Source: Marisa cornuarietis (lineage: Eukaryota > Mollusca > Gastropoda > Architaenioglossa > Ampullariidae). From it: a stretch of 64,000 nt of DNA. The notes below the pieces were generated by a model, which saw only the letters and a program-made list of their open reading frames with translations, made no database searches and was not told the origin of the DNA. This document shows positions 47,920 through 58,200 of this stretch, piece after piece. A program made the translations under genes and the position numbers. The DNA is taken from the NCBI GenBank assembly GCA_004794655.1, contig SMMW01000568.1, positions 2,766,001 to 2,830,000 of the forward strand, given 5' to 3'. Within the stretch, counting starts at the first letter, position 1; each line of letters begins with the position of its first letter.

Positions 47920-48115
47920 ACGACCTAAGGGGGGGGGGGGCGGGTGAGTTCTACCACTTCCTGACGTGATCAATGTAATCTGTGTCGGCTTAATCTTACT
48001 CGCCTTTTTTGATCGCACGTGCTTAACTCGAGATTACCAGCGACCTGGGGTAGGGGGGCGAGGATGATCTCTACCACTTGCTGACGAGATCAATGTAATC
48101 TGCATCGGCTTAGAC
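47920..48115 (+). repeat. Tandem duplication of about 110-120 bp, second copy split by a hAT element
   Basis: The first copy (about 47920-48035) contains CTACCACTTCCTGACGTGATC, AATGTAATCTG, CGGCTTA, then CTTACTCGCC and GCACGTGC. The second starts at about 48041 with the same order up to CGGCTTAGAC. It resumes after the transposon at 50650 with TATCTTACCCGCACGTGC. The duplication is therefore older than the insertion. Confidence 0.8.
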
Positions 48116-48680
48116 CAGGGGTCTCAAACTCAATTTACCCGGGGGCCGCTGGAGGTATAGTCTGGGTGAGGCTGGGCCGCATCAGGTTTTCCCCAAGAAA
48201 AGCTCTTATAAAAACATTCCAATGTTATCAAATGTCTTTTTTTCAATTCATTTTGTGTTAAAAATAAAAACAATTAACAAATTCATAAGAAAAAAATAAT
48301 CAGTAATAAATAAAATGAAAATGATGATGATGATGATGATGCTAATAATAATAATAATACAGCAGATATAGAAGACTGAAGAAACCACATATAGTTGTTG
48401 ACTAGAGAAATGTAATTATTATTATTCAGATTCAAATGTCTGTATTAACAGTTCTTTAGCATTTAACTTTCTGAACATGAATGGAAAATTGAACATAAAC
48501 TGTTTTGAACATGGCATCTTCTGCCTACTTCTTGCTGCTAGAGATCTGGCAGTTCTTACTCTCGCATAGCCGAGCTACATTTGGCTTAATGTAATGTAAG
48601 GGAGGAAGCAGTTGAGACCCTCAATGGGGCTAGAAGATGCTCATCCATAAGTCTGGATCTGTATTTGGACTTATTGAAGT

Positions 48681-50496
48681 TCAAGGTAGAGAAGAGCTTT
48701 TCGCACAAGTATGTGCTCCGCAAAAGACACATGGTCCGCTTGAACATTCGGGAAAGCTCAGGGAAGCTGGGGGGAGGGACAATTCTCTCAAAAATTGCCC
48801 GAGCTTGTCTGCTTTTCCACTCACCTCCATGAACTTGGCTTTGAGTTCAGAGTTGCACTGCAGCAGGTCAATGAGCTCCATTTGAAGAATAGGAGGGGCA
48901 TCTTGCACATCAAAGGAGAAGGGGTCAGCAAAAATTTGAAATGTGGCTTTGTGCGTCTTGAAGTCAGAAAATCTGTGATCAAATTTCTCCTGTAGCTTCA
49001 AAATGACATCCACATACTTTTCACCACTGAACGGTGTGCCTGCATCCATGAGTGCCTTGCATGCTGGGAAATGTCAAAGGTTTGTCTGAGAAAGCTGGGC
49101 TTTCCATAACATAAGTTTTGTAGAGAATGCTCTCACGTTGTCATAGTCAGCTTCGCAAGTTGCCCCTGGCATTGTAACTTCTTGTTCAGTACATCAAGCT
49201 CATGTGTGATATCAACAAGTCCATGAGCCATTTTGGATCACTTAGCACAGGAACAGAAACCCCATCTTTCTCCATGAAGGCTTTCACTTCCGCTCTTAAC
49301 TAAAAGAAATCTCTTCAGTATGTTTTCTCTGCTGAGCCAACGTACCTCGGTGAAGTAGAGCACATCCCCATAGTCTGACTCCATTTCAAATCTGCACTGA
49401 AAACGCACCTCTTCCTTGAGCATTTCTCCTAACACAGTCCACACAATGCTAGTCCTTCTTAACCCCGCCCCCTTCCCTCTTCCTACTTTACCCATCTTTC
49501 TCGCAGAATCACTATATTTTTCTGTTCCTGTTACTTGATGCCTTTTAATGTTTTCTGTTTCGTCAGTACTGTCGTTTTCTTTCGTCCCCTTTGTTCTGTG
49601 TCTACTTAGTCCACGTCTCTTCCTCGTTTTAAGCGCTAAGAGCATGCTCTCTATGAGTGTGAATATGCGCTATAAAAATCTTCACTATTATTATTATTAT
49701 TATTTCTTCCAAAAAAGCACGAAACCTTCTGCGCTTCTGGATCTGATTTGGTTGATGCATTTCACAACGAAAGACATCACATTGTCAAACTTCAGGCATT
49801 TACTGCAAGGGCCTGCTGATGGCTAATGCAGTGCAGAGCAATTGCCTCCTCTACACCTTCCTCTTCCAGGTTTTTTTTTATTTTTTTTTTTTTTAAACAA
49901 GTGCCACCAGTCCATTTTTCCTCGCTGTCATAGATGGCATCCATTGGAATTACTGTGAGCAACTTCTCTATGATTTCAAAATTGTCATCAACACCACGAA
50001 CATAGATTGCGAGTTGGACAGTGTCGGTGATGTCTGTGGTCTCATCAAGAGTGACTGAGTATACACTGAAACATTTTGCTTTTTCACACAGTTGATCACA
50101 AATGTCACGTGACAGGTCAGAAATGCGCTCTGCTACGGTGTTGGCAGAAAGGCTGATGTTGCTAAACTGACCTTTCTTTTCTGGACAGAATACTTGCAGC
50201 CTGTAATATGCAATTTTTACAAATTCACCTTCTTTGAATGGCTTTCCTGCTTTAGCAATCATCTCACTAACCACGTAGCTAGCTTCGACTGCTTCATCAT
50301 TCCCTTTGGTAGCTTTCTTAAAGAAATAGTGTTGCCTCAGTAGATATGTTTTAAGATTAGCAACCCGGTTGACCCTGTCATCTCCCTGTATTTTGCACAC
50401 TCTCAGCCCGGGGTAATGGCGCAAGTTTGCAATAAGCCCTGATGATGTCCCGCCTCCGAGAGCAATATAAAAACCTACCGAGATTGGTAGGTTCAT
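48681..50496 (-). pseudogene. hAT transposase pseudogene (GTF2IRD2/ZBED5-like)
   Basis: The 5' portion (49792-50496) has FKEGEFVKIAYYRL, SLSANTVAERISDLS and SVTLDETTDITDTVQLAIYVRG, the start of a hAT RNase H-like domain with its acidic residue. After a frameshift near 49800 the frame reads LKFDNVMSFVVKCINQIRS. A CR1/L2 fragment then interrupts it. Homology resumes at YGDVLYFTEVRWLSREN (about 49350) and ends with FDHRFSDFKTHKATFQIF and DLLQCNSELKAKF (48681-49049), before the C-terminal dimerisation region. The family resembles the transposase that gave rise to vertebrate GTF2IRD2 and ZBED5. It is inactive because of the frameshift and the insertion. Confidence 0.88.
49388..49706 (+). mobile_element. 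CR1/L2-like 3' end nested in the hAT transposase
   Basis: Begins with the last codons of an ORF2 (ALKTHLFLEHFS and a stop). It has about 250 bp of 3' untranslated sequence and ends GCGCTATAAAAATCTTCACT plus (ATT)n. The 5-bp ATTTC at 49383-49387 recurs at 49702-49706. Removing the insert rejoins the hAT reading at FLEEMESDYG, so the boundaries are well supported. Confidence 0.85.
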
Positions 50497-50649
50497 TCAG
50501 CTCCGCGCACAACACTGAAAAGTGTCATTCGTATCAAACTCGGGCCACACTAACATTAAACTTTGATATTGAGGTGGGTGCCGCAAACTATTGTCCAGAG
50601 GGCCGCAGTTGGCCCGCGGGCCGCGAGTTTGAGACCCCCTGGCTTAGAC

Positions 50650-51104
50650 TATCTTACCCGCACGTGCTAAACTTTTTTTTTATCTGCTATGCTCACATGT
50701 GGTGGAAAGCACGTCTGGGGTCATGACAATGACCAACTTTATTTGTCCCAGTGGGCAATTTGAATATGGGAATGTGCTCTAGTTCAACAATGAAAAAAAA
50801 AAAGAAGTGGGCAAGTAGCATATATCGTATATATATATATAGATAAAAAAAATTACAACATGGCCAATAGGGTTTAGTGATGTCAGCGATTTTGACGCAC
50901 ATTTAAGGTTTTATACAATTCACTATCCTGATTTCAAACATGAAAAGGATTTTGCTATGTGATAAGCAGAACGCCTCCCTCTTTCCACAAGAAATGTCCT
51001 TCAATCAGAATGCTGATCTGCTATTTTGACCTGAAATGTTTTGTACTTAAAATCAATATGGAGGGCTTGACAATGGTTGAGAAGACCTATCAGGGCAACT
51101 CTTA
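50650..51104. other. Intergenic, no gene recognised
   Basis: Tail of the tandem duplication, an (AT)n tract near 50826-50841 and A-rich sequence. No gene. Confidence 0.45.
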
Positions 51105-52375
51105 TAAACAATGAAGACGAAATCATGGCAATCTTTTCTGATGGCCGAAATGACATGACACTGGTGAGAGAGAAAAGGGGAGACAAGTGTATAGTACAGT
51201 ATAAAGAAAACCGAAGAACACTATGTAATGATTGGTGAACCCGGAACTTTCTATCGGTGCCACTTAACACAGAAACGAGGCACAGGTTCTGCTATTGCTG
51301 ATAACATTCACAGTGCAGTTAAAGAAAGAGGAATTACAGAGAAGATCATGGCAGTTGGAGGTGACAGCACAGCTGTGAACACTGGGCACCGCGGTGGGAC
51401 AATACATCCGTTAGAGCTTCACACTGGTCGCCCTTTGCAGTGGTTCGTCTGCTCTTTACACTTGAACGAGCTTCCATTCCGCCAGCTCTGCAAAACACTC
51501 ATTGGTCCAACTGAAGGACCCACACTGGGGAAAGGATCGATTGGAAATGCACTGGCTAATTGTGCATCATTGCCACTTTCTGCATGATTTCGACTCATTG
51601 CCGACGGGATTCTCTTCCAGAAATCGAAGTCAGCGAACTGACCAAGCCTACCTGTACAAATGATCACAGCTATTAGAAGTGGAAGCATCAGTGACGATTT
51701 ACTTCAGGAAAACCCTGGGCCCATGGCGATGGCCAGATGGCTCACAAATGCTAGCAGGATATGTCGGCTGTATCTGGCAACAGTGCAACCAAGTAACAAA
51801 CTGTATTCCCTGACACACTTCATTGTCTGCTGTTATGGACCAACATGGTTTAGCATCAAGTGTCGCCCAAGATGCACTGACGAACCAAAGCACTTGCTTC
51901 AACAAATTAAGCAACAGTTTGTTATCATCTTCCTGCAGGAATATAACATGGCCCGTAGTGCAACGGAACGCGTACTGGGCCCATCAGGAAAATTTTCTTC
52001 TGTCGATATTTGAAGATGACGAACTCAATAGGAAGGCAGCAGTGGACATGATACAGACCATTCACCAAGCAACTGGTGGGTCTCAACAGCAAGTCAAAGA
52101 ATTTCGACGTCCCAAACTAAAGGAGAATACTCAAACTTAGCAAGACTTACTGCCATCAATGGAGGAACTCACACTAAAACCACCTCTCAGACGAACTCCA
52201 GCAGCTTGTCTCTCAGCCCTTCATCAGTCAGATACCTTGCCATTCTCAGGGAGTCGAAACGCTGTGTCAGGACAGTGAGTGAGACATCAAAATCAGTCTA
52301 TGGGATGGATGCAAGGGATAGTTACATTCCAGCTGCCATCAAGTCAAGAGACTTTATGCCGCCATTTCAGACTTA
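51105..52375 (+). pseudogene. Decayed transposase-like gene, family not identified
   Basis: Frames broken by stops and shifts contain a consistent set of conserved-looking blocks. These are IFSDGRNDMTL (about 51140), YVMIGEPGTFYRCHLT (51220), KIMAVGGDSTAVNTGHRGG (51345), RPLQWFVCSLHLNELPFRQL (51430) and GKGSIGNAL (51540). Later blocks are RWLTNASRICRLYLATVQPS (51740), YGPTWFSIK (51835), VQRNAYWAHQENFLLSIFEDD (51960) and KSRDFMPPF with a stop (52350). I recall similar proteins recurring in many copies in invertebrate genomes, but I cannot name the superfamily. It is too damaged to function. Confidence 0.65.
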
Positions 52376-53494
52376 GCAAGATTTTTTTAACAGAAAAAAG
52401 GAAGTGTTCTGCTCCTTGATTTTTTTTTTTTTTTTTGCTGTATATTTTTGAACTCAGCATAGTTGGTTGTACAAAACCCCAAATTTGGCGTTTGATCATA
52501 GACAATGAAGAAAAGGACAGCCGACTGCGCGCGAATAGTGGGCCAGCGCTGACTCAACTCCCGTATACAAGCTTAACTTATTGACAGGCAGCGCCCGGTC
52601 TCTTTTTCTTGTGGTGTATTCGCGAGTATATCATGGAATATTGATATTGAAGAGATCGTCTTAGATAGTATGCTTTGAAATATATATTTTAATATATGAA
52701 TCATAATGTAAAATATATTTACTCAATCAGAGCGTTGTATCGTAGTATATTTATTTATTTTAAAGTCAAGAAAATGATTATGTCACCAAGCTCTCACTCT
52801 CTACCTCATTGTCTTTCTGAGTGGTTACGGAAAGCGGTTTATAGCGAGTTTCTCGCTTCTTAATGAATTTAATTTAGCATTAATGCAGACCAAGGCTCTA
52901 AGGAACGTACCTTAAACTCCATTTATTCTGTAACACATTTAAATCCTTATTAATTGATTTTTTTTAATGCTGTTTTGAACATATTCACATCGTGCGTTGT
53001 GTTAGCTTATCAAATTATTTAACATATTACAATAGACTTCATATTATAATAGATCACTTATTATCTTCACACACATATCTCAAAATAATTACGACAGCAG
53101 CTCTGTTACACATTGTGTAAAGTGAAACCGGAAAAAACGAAGCAATTGCTTAGTCCAGCGCATGCGCGACGCAAGTTATCTGTTCCCGTGCTTGAGCTGC
53201 TAGTCCTTCTCTCTCTAAAGTCTGTGGTTTGATCCGTTACAATTTATTGGATGACACTACACCCTAATGACCAATTCGCTGGCAACAGATTCACTACACA
53301 CAATCGTTCCATAGTATATGTGAGTGTTTAAAGCACAGTCAATATTTACACAATTTTAAAAAATCTAGTTTTGGTCCGATCCTGAAAAGTTAATTCGATT
53401 TACAATTTTCTCCGAGAACACGCGTTCTAGTGATGAATATATTATCTAGGGTGTAGGAAATCGTTGGACCATGACACCGTATTTAGCGCTCTAA
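52376..53494. other. Intergenic, AT-rich, no gene recognised
   Basis: Poly-T run near 52420-52436 and AT-rich sequence. No coding sequence supported. Confidence 0.5.
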
Positions 53495-54253
53495 AGGCCT
53501 ATTCTCACGCTGCAATGTTTTCAGGGTTTGCACGTGCAAGATTTTGCCTGCTAGGCACCGTTCTACTCTCACGTAGCAAGGCCACTCGCTAGTGTCCTGC
53601 TAGGTGACGTCATCCGCGCAGCGCATTGTGGGTAGTCGACAAAATGGCAGACAATCAGATACTTTCGGAAGCTACTGCTGCTACGTTAATAACATTGTCT
53701 GATGAAGTAAGGAGAGAGTAAAGAAGAAAAAAAGATGTGGGTGAGGGGTGGGTAGCGCGAAGGAGTCGCTTAGATGCCTTATTTTCATGTCCTCTAAAAG
53801 AAATATCTTCGGAAGACTTGGAGAGAATGCAGACGCTTTTTGCGAATGTCGTCTGCAACGTTTGAAGAACTTTTATATCTGATCGAGGCTGCCCAGAGCA
53901 CGAGCAATTTCAATTCAGGCATTCTTGGCTTTATCTCGATTGAGATACTCTGGACTGGCAGTGTCGAACAGACACGGGTAGTTTTCCCACATACAAATCA
54001 TACTCGTACACCTTTCCTCTGACCACACCGCCATTTCTTAATTTGGAGGTAAAAGGGAGGCGACTGTGTCCAAGCATTCCGATTGGCTACACCATGTAAT
54101 GTAGGTCAGGCTCTGCAAGAAAATAGAATCGCGTCCTATCCGTGAAGACCTCGATGTAAAGCCCCCACCCAGCCGTGTGCAAAACTCGGAAAGGTCCTTC
54201 CAGGGCCTGCTAACCCTGCTAAGTGCGGAATATTGCAGCGTGAGAATAGGCCT
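53495..54253 (+). mobile_element. PIF/Harbinger-type element with perfect 22-bp inverted ends
   Basis: The left end AGGCCTATTCTCACGCTGCAAT is exactly inverted at the right end, and TAA flanks both sides (53492-53494 and 54254-54256), as in PIF/Harbinger. Inside, a CRE-like TGACGTCA (53605-53612) and GCGCATTGTGGGTAGT (53621-53636) precede ATG at 53644 (MADNQILSEATAATL). The latter motif resembles the ZNF143-type promoter element in inverse. A stop follows after 24 codons. Degraded peptide continues with MWVRG and FLRMSSATFEELLYLIEAA, matching the N-terminal part of Harbinger transposases. The DDE domain is missing, so the copy is non-autonomous. Confidence 0.87.
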
Positions 54254-54299
54254 TAACCCTGCTGTGCGGTATATTGCAGCGTGAGAATAGCCGTTACCC
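54208..54299 (+). repeat. Tandem duplication of the Harbinger right terminus
   Basis: The last roughly 46 bp of the element (TAACCCTGCT...GCAGCGTGAGAATAG) are repeated immediately downstream (54254-54299) with a few differences. Two candidate right ends therefore lie in tandem. Confidence 0.85.
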
Positions 54300-54400
54300 T
54301 AATCTACTTTTTTTGCTGCTGCTATGCCACCTTTGCTCTTCTGGCTCCATTCTGTTCGACCAGAAAATACATGAATTTTGATTTAGTCTTCTTTGTAGGT

Positions 54401-54545
54401 AATGTGGTCCAGTGGACAATGGTTAGTACCTGCTACCAATACAGTTAAGACTGGCTGTCCTGGGCTCAAATCTTGTTTCCGACATGCATTTCTTTCTCTG
54501 CATGTGGCATTGGTGTAGAGGGTTGGTTGCTTTGCGGTAATATAT
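54401..54545 (+). mobile_element. tRNA-derived SINE, copy 3 (diverged)
   Basis: The A-box-like AGTGGACAATGGTTAGTAC, then CTACCAATACAGT, a B-box-like GGGCTCAAATCTTG and TTCTTTCTCTGCATGTGGCATT occur in the same order as in copies 1 and 2. The rest of the body is less similar. Confidence 0.7.
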
Positions 54546-54589
54546 AATCAGTAAATTCTCTGTCAAGAACCAACAAAAAGACAGCATGC

Positions 54590-54616
54590 GCACGTGTGTG
54601 TGTGTGTGTGTGTGTA
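54590..54616. repeat. (GT)n microsatellite
   Basis: A short GT tract at the end of the SINE-containing region. Confidence 0.88.
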
Positions 54617-54908
54617 TAATTACGTATTACTTCTATGTATACACTTGTAGTGGTATTTGTATTGATATTATACTTGCCAGTTTTCATTCCAAGATTGCTC
54701 AGACCAGAGTATTTTGTGATAATGTCAAGTTCCTTTTTTTCTAAAGTGAGATGAGCCAAGCTTAGACTAGGGTATCGGGCTATAAAAGCTCATTATTATT
54801 AAAGTACCTTTGAGAATGCCATCATGTCAAGTTTATGGAAGCAACCTCACAAATTGCCACTCCTTTCCCTCACAAATGGGGAATGAAAAAGCCACTATAG
54901 ATGCAACA

Positions 54909-54914
54909 TTTATT
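54909..54914 (-). promoter_or_regulatory. Candidate polyadenylation signal of DCAF13
   Basis: AATAAA on the minus strand, about 350 bp after the DCAF13 stop codon. No better signal lies between, so the 3' untranslated region probably ends near 54890. Confidence 0.55.
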
Positions 54915-55263
54915 CGTTTGTAAAGCTCCAACAGCATTCACTGCAAACCTACATGCACCTTCCCTCTCATCCACCAACACACGGACCCTTTCACTCACTC
55001 ACACAAATTTAATCTCTGCCACTCGCTTTCTTGCTCTACCCTTCTCCACTGCAGCATTCCTGTTCTCATGAATTATCTGGGCTGCAGCAGTCCAGAGTTC
55101 AGAAGGGAGGCTATCCAATACACAATCTGAGTCCATGGCAAAAACAAAAAAATGAAAAGAGAAAAAAAGAGAAAAGGGAAAGAATCTGTCTCAAGTGACC
55201 AAACAATGTTTTGCAAGGTGATCATCTTGTGACCATCACAATTAAAGAGACAAAAAGCAACAT

Positions 55264-58200
55264 TCACTCCCTTTCTCCTGCAACTTGCTTCTTTTCTGGT
55301 TCTTTTCCTGGCTTGCTGTGGGCTTTTTTCCTTGCTTCCCTGGAAGACAATAAAACAGTTTATTAAATGAAGAATACCCAAGCAGAATAAAAAAAAAGAA
55401 AAAACAGCAAGTGTCAGATTTCAAGATGCATGGTGAGACATTTTACTCAAATATAACCGTCATGCAATAATGATGCAAAAAATAGTTTTCATCACAGAAG
55501 AAATACACTAAACTAAACAATAAAGGAAACAGCCACAGTAAAAAGTGTGCTAAATAATTGGTCCTCTAAATTCTGTTCCTAATATGGTTCAGCTGGGTAT
55601 CAGAAAGAACAATCAGCAGCTGTCTTTCTTTTTTTCCTCTATTATGCTGGCAACTTTGAAAACTAGGATCAATCCTGTTCCACATTAACCTGACATCTGA
55701 CTAAACCAGCGTTTCTCAACCTTTTACTTGTGAGGCCCCTACCCCCCATCCCAGACAAAAAAGGTACGTCCGCGAGCCCCCTTTAGCCACTCATACCGAT
55801 ATGAGATATGAGAAAATGACCGCCTTTGTGCCCCCCCCCTGCCAGCACGTCCCACAGGCTGAGAACTGCGGGATTAAGCAATACATGACTAGGCATGGTC
55901 CACTCTACAAACAGTATGTTTAACCCTTTGAGCCCTGAGCTCCTGAGCAATTGTGAGCCTTCCTGCCTGAGCTCCTGGGCGAAAACAGGCTAATAAGGGG
56001 TGTACAATGTTTACTGCGTATATTTTAGTTATAATAAAAGATATAAGATTGGTCCGCGCTCGGAATCATCAAACTCCATGTCATTCGGCTGATATAGCTT
56101 ATTCGAGCCATCTCGAGCACCGTCAACATCACCTGAGTCTGTGGGGACACGCCTCCTTTGATCAGCTGAAAATGCATGCCATGGTTCATTTTTGACATTT
56201 ACTGTCTGTAGCCAAATCCTCTGATTCAAAATCTCACTGTCAGAGTAATCATTATCGTACTCTACTCCTGATAAATCATCCAGTATATCCTTTATTTGCT
56301 GCGTTGTATCAAGTTGCTTTCGTGCACGCTTTGTTGCTGATTTTACCCACGACTGGCCAGTTTGACACTCTGTATGCTTCATAGCAAAAACTTGATACAA
56401 TTTTATTCAAAACACGTACACAAAACACAGTGAAAGGGAGCGCCATGTTGTACTAAATCTGCTGATGTCAGATGATATGGCTTCTCTGATTGGCTGGTAA
56501 AAGTAGGTTTATACCAAACGCAAAACCCAACGCAAGTGTTACACACCGCTTTACCGGTGGCTCGGCAATATTGCATTTTTTTCTGCTACCAGTAAACCGG
56601 TGGTGAGGGCTCAAAGGGTTTTAGCTTAGGAATCAAATAAATAACAAAAAACATAAAAAAGGAAGATAAAATCAACTTTACTAACTTCCTCTTTTCTTTG
56701 TCTTTCATTTCTCTCATCTGGTGTGAAGCATTATACACCATTTTAGGGACATGACGATGTCGAGAAATTCGACGAATCTGAGGCAGGTGGCCAAACCGTG
56801 CTTTAAGGGTCTCAGCATAGTTAAATGCAGCCTTTTCTCTTGGTTTGACCTGGAAAAGAAGAGAAAAGTTACCATTTACTAATTGATTATCATTTTCTGT
56901 ATAACAAAAAAACAGAATGAACAACAATGGTTCAAACATCAAAACATCCTTAAGCATCTTTGTGGACAGGGAACAGATAATTGCCCTAGCCTATCATCTG
57001 CAAAGGAAATAAAATTATTAATACTACATACAGAAATAAACATACAAATCAGGACTTTTATGCCTCACTTCACCACAAGCTACCTGTTAAAGCCAATGCC
57101 AGTCCAGTTTTCTTTCCAGAAAACTTTTGTGGTAAGTCCCACCACAATATGCTCACATAACATCATGTTTCAACCACAGTCATTTAAACAGAATGTAAGC
57201 CTATCATTACAATAATACAAGTATACAGACTACTATATGTGGTTTATTCCCAACAAACTCATCAACCTTATGAAAATATGTCAATACTCACAACACCAAG
57301 TTTCTCTGAAGCTTTTGCCTTCCAGAGACGTATGTTCATCTCGTCAGATCCAGAGACAATGTACCTGTTGTCCAGTGACCAGCGGACGCAGGTCACTCGC
57401 TGCATGCGTTTTGTGTGGTAGATCTCCCTACGGCACAAGAGGTTATCAGCGTTAAGGCTCGAGATATAGGAGTAAGCCACCTTATCATATGATAAAGATT
57501 ATGGTATAACGTTTTTCAAGGACATTTCTGTCAAATTAGCACACTGTCACTGTGGAACATGAACAAAAGAATGTTTGGTACAAACTGCTATCTTCTGCTA
57601 CAACCACAGTAATTAAAAGTTAACGACAATTTTTAGATGTCCTTCCCTCCTCCCCTTTTAAAAATCTCCATCATTTCCTTTGCTTACTTGCTGCGGCTGT
57701 TGTCCACTTGAAAAATCCTTAGACATTTATCATAACCTGCAGATACAAACTCCCGCCCAGAAGGTGCGTAATCCACATCCATAACTGAAAGAGGAGAAAG
57801 TATCATTTGCAGAAGAGGACCCATTCAACTCACCACAGTAAAGCATGATGGAGTTCTTGAAAGGCAAAGCTGAACATCCATATTAAAAATAACATTACAT
57901 TGAGCTTTTTAATCAGTAAATCATGAGAAGAGATTTTGACATAGACGGTGAGTCAAAATATAAGCTGTACACAACATTCAAAATCCGAATGTTTCAAGAC
58001 CAATATTTTCATGCTCTGTAACGTCAACAGAGCTCACTAGCTAGTTTGGCATCACACACTAGTAGGCTTATCCACAGCCAATACAAATTAAACTCAGAAT
58101 AAGAGAAATCAACTTTCTTTTAAAGTCTGGATATGGTTATCACGCTGAAAGAAGCACCCCTAAAGTGCTATTCACCGTGGTAGTGAAGTAAATGAAAGAT

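Larger units (their letters stand above)
48116..50641 (-). mobile_element. hAT DNA transposon with inverted ends and 8-bp target-site duplication
   Basis: The element starts CAGGGGTCTCAAACTC and ends GAGTTTGAGACCCCCTG, one extra C apart from perfect inversion. It is flanked by an exact 8-bp duplication GCTTAGAC (48108-48115 and 50642-50649), as expected for hAT. Its transposase gene is on the minus strand. A CR1/L2 3' end is nested inside it (49388-49706). ATG and AAT triplet repeats lie at 48320-48360. Confidence 0.93.
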
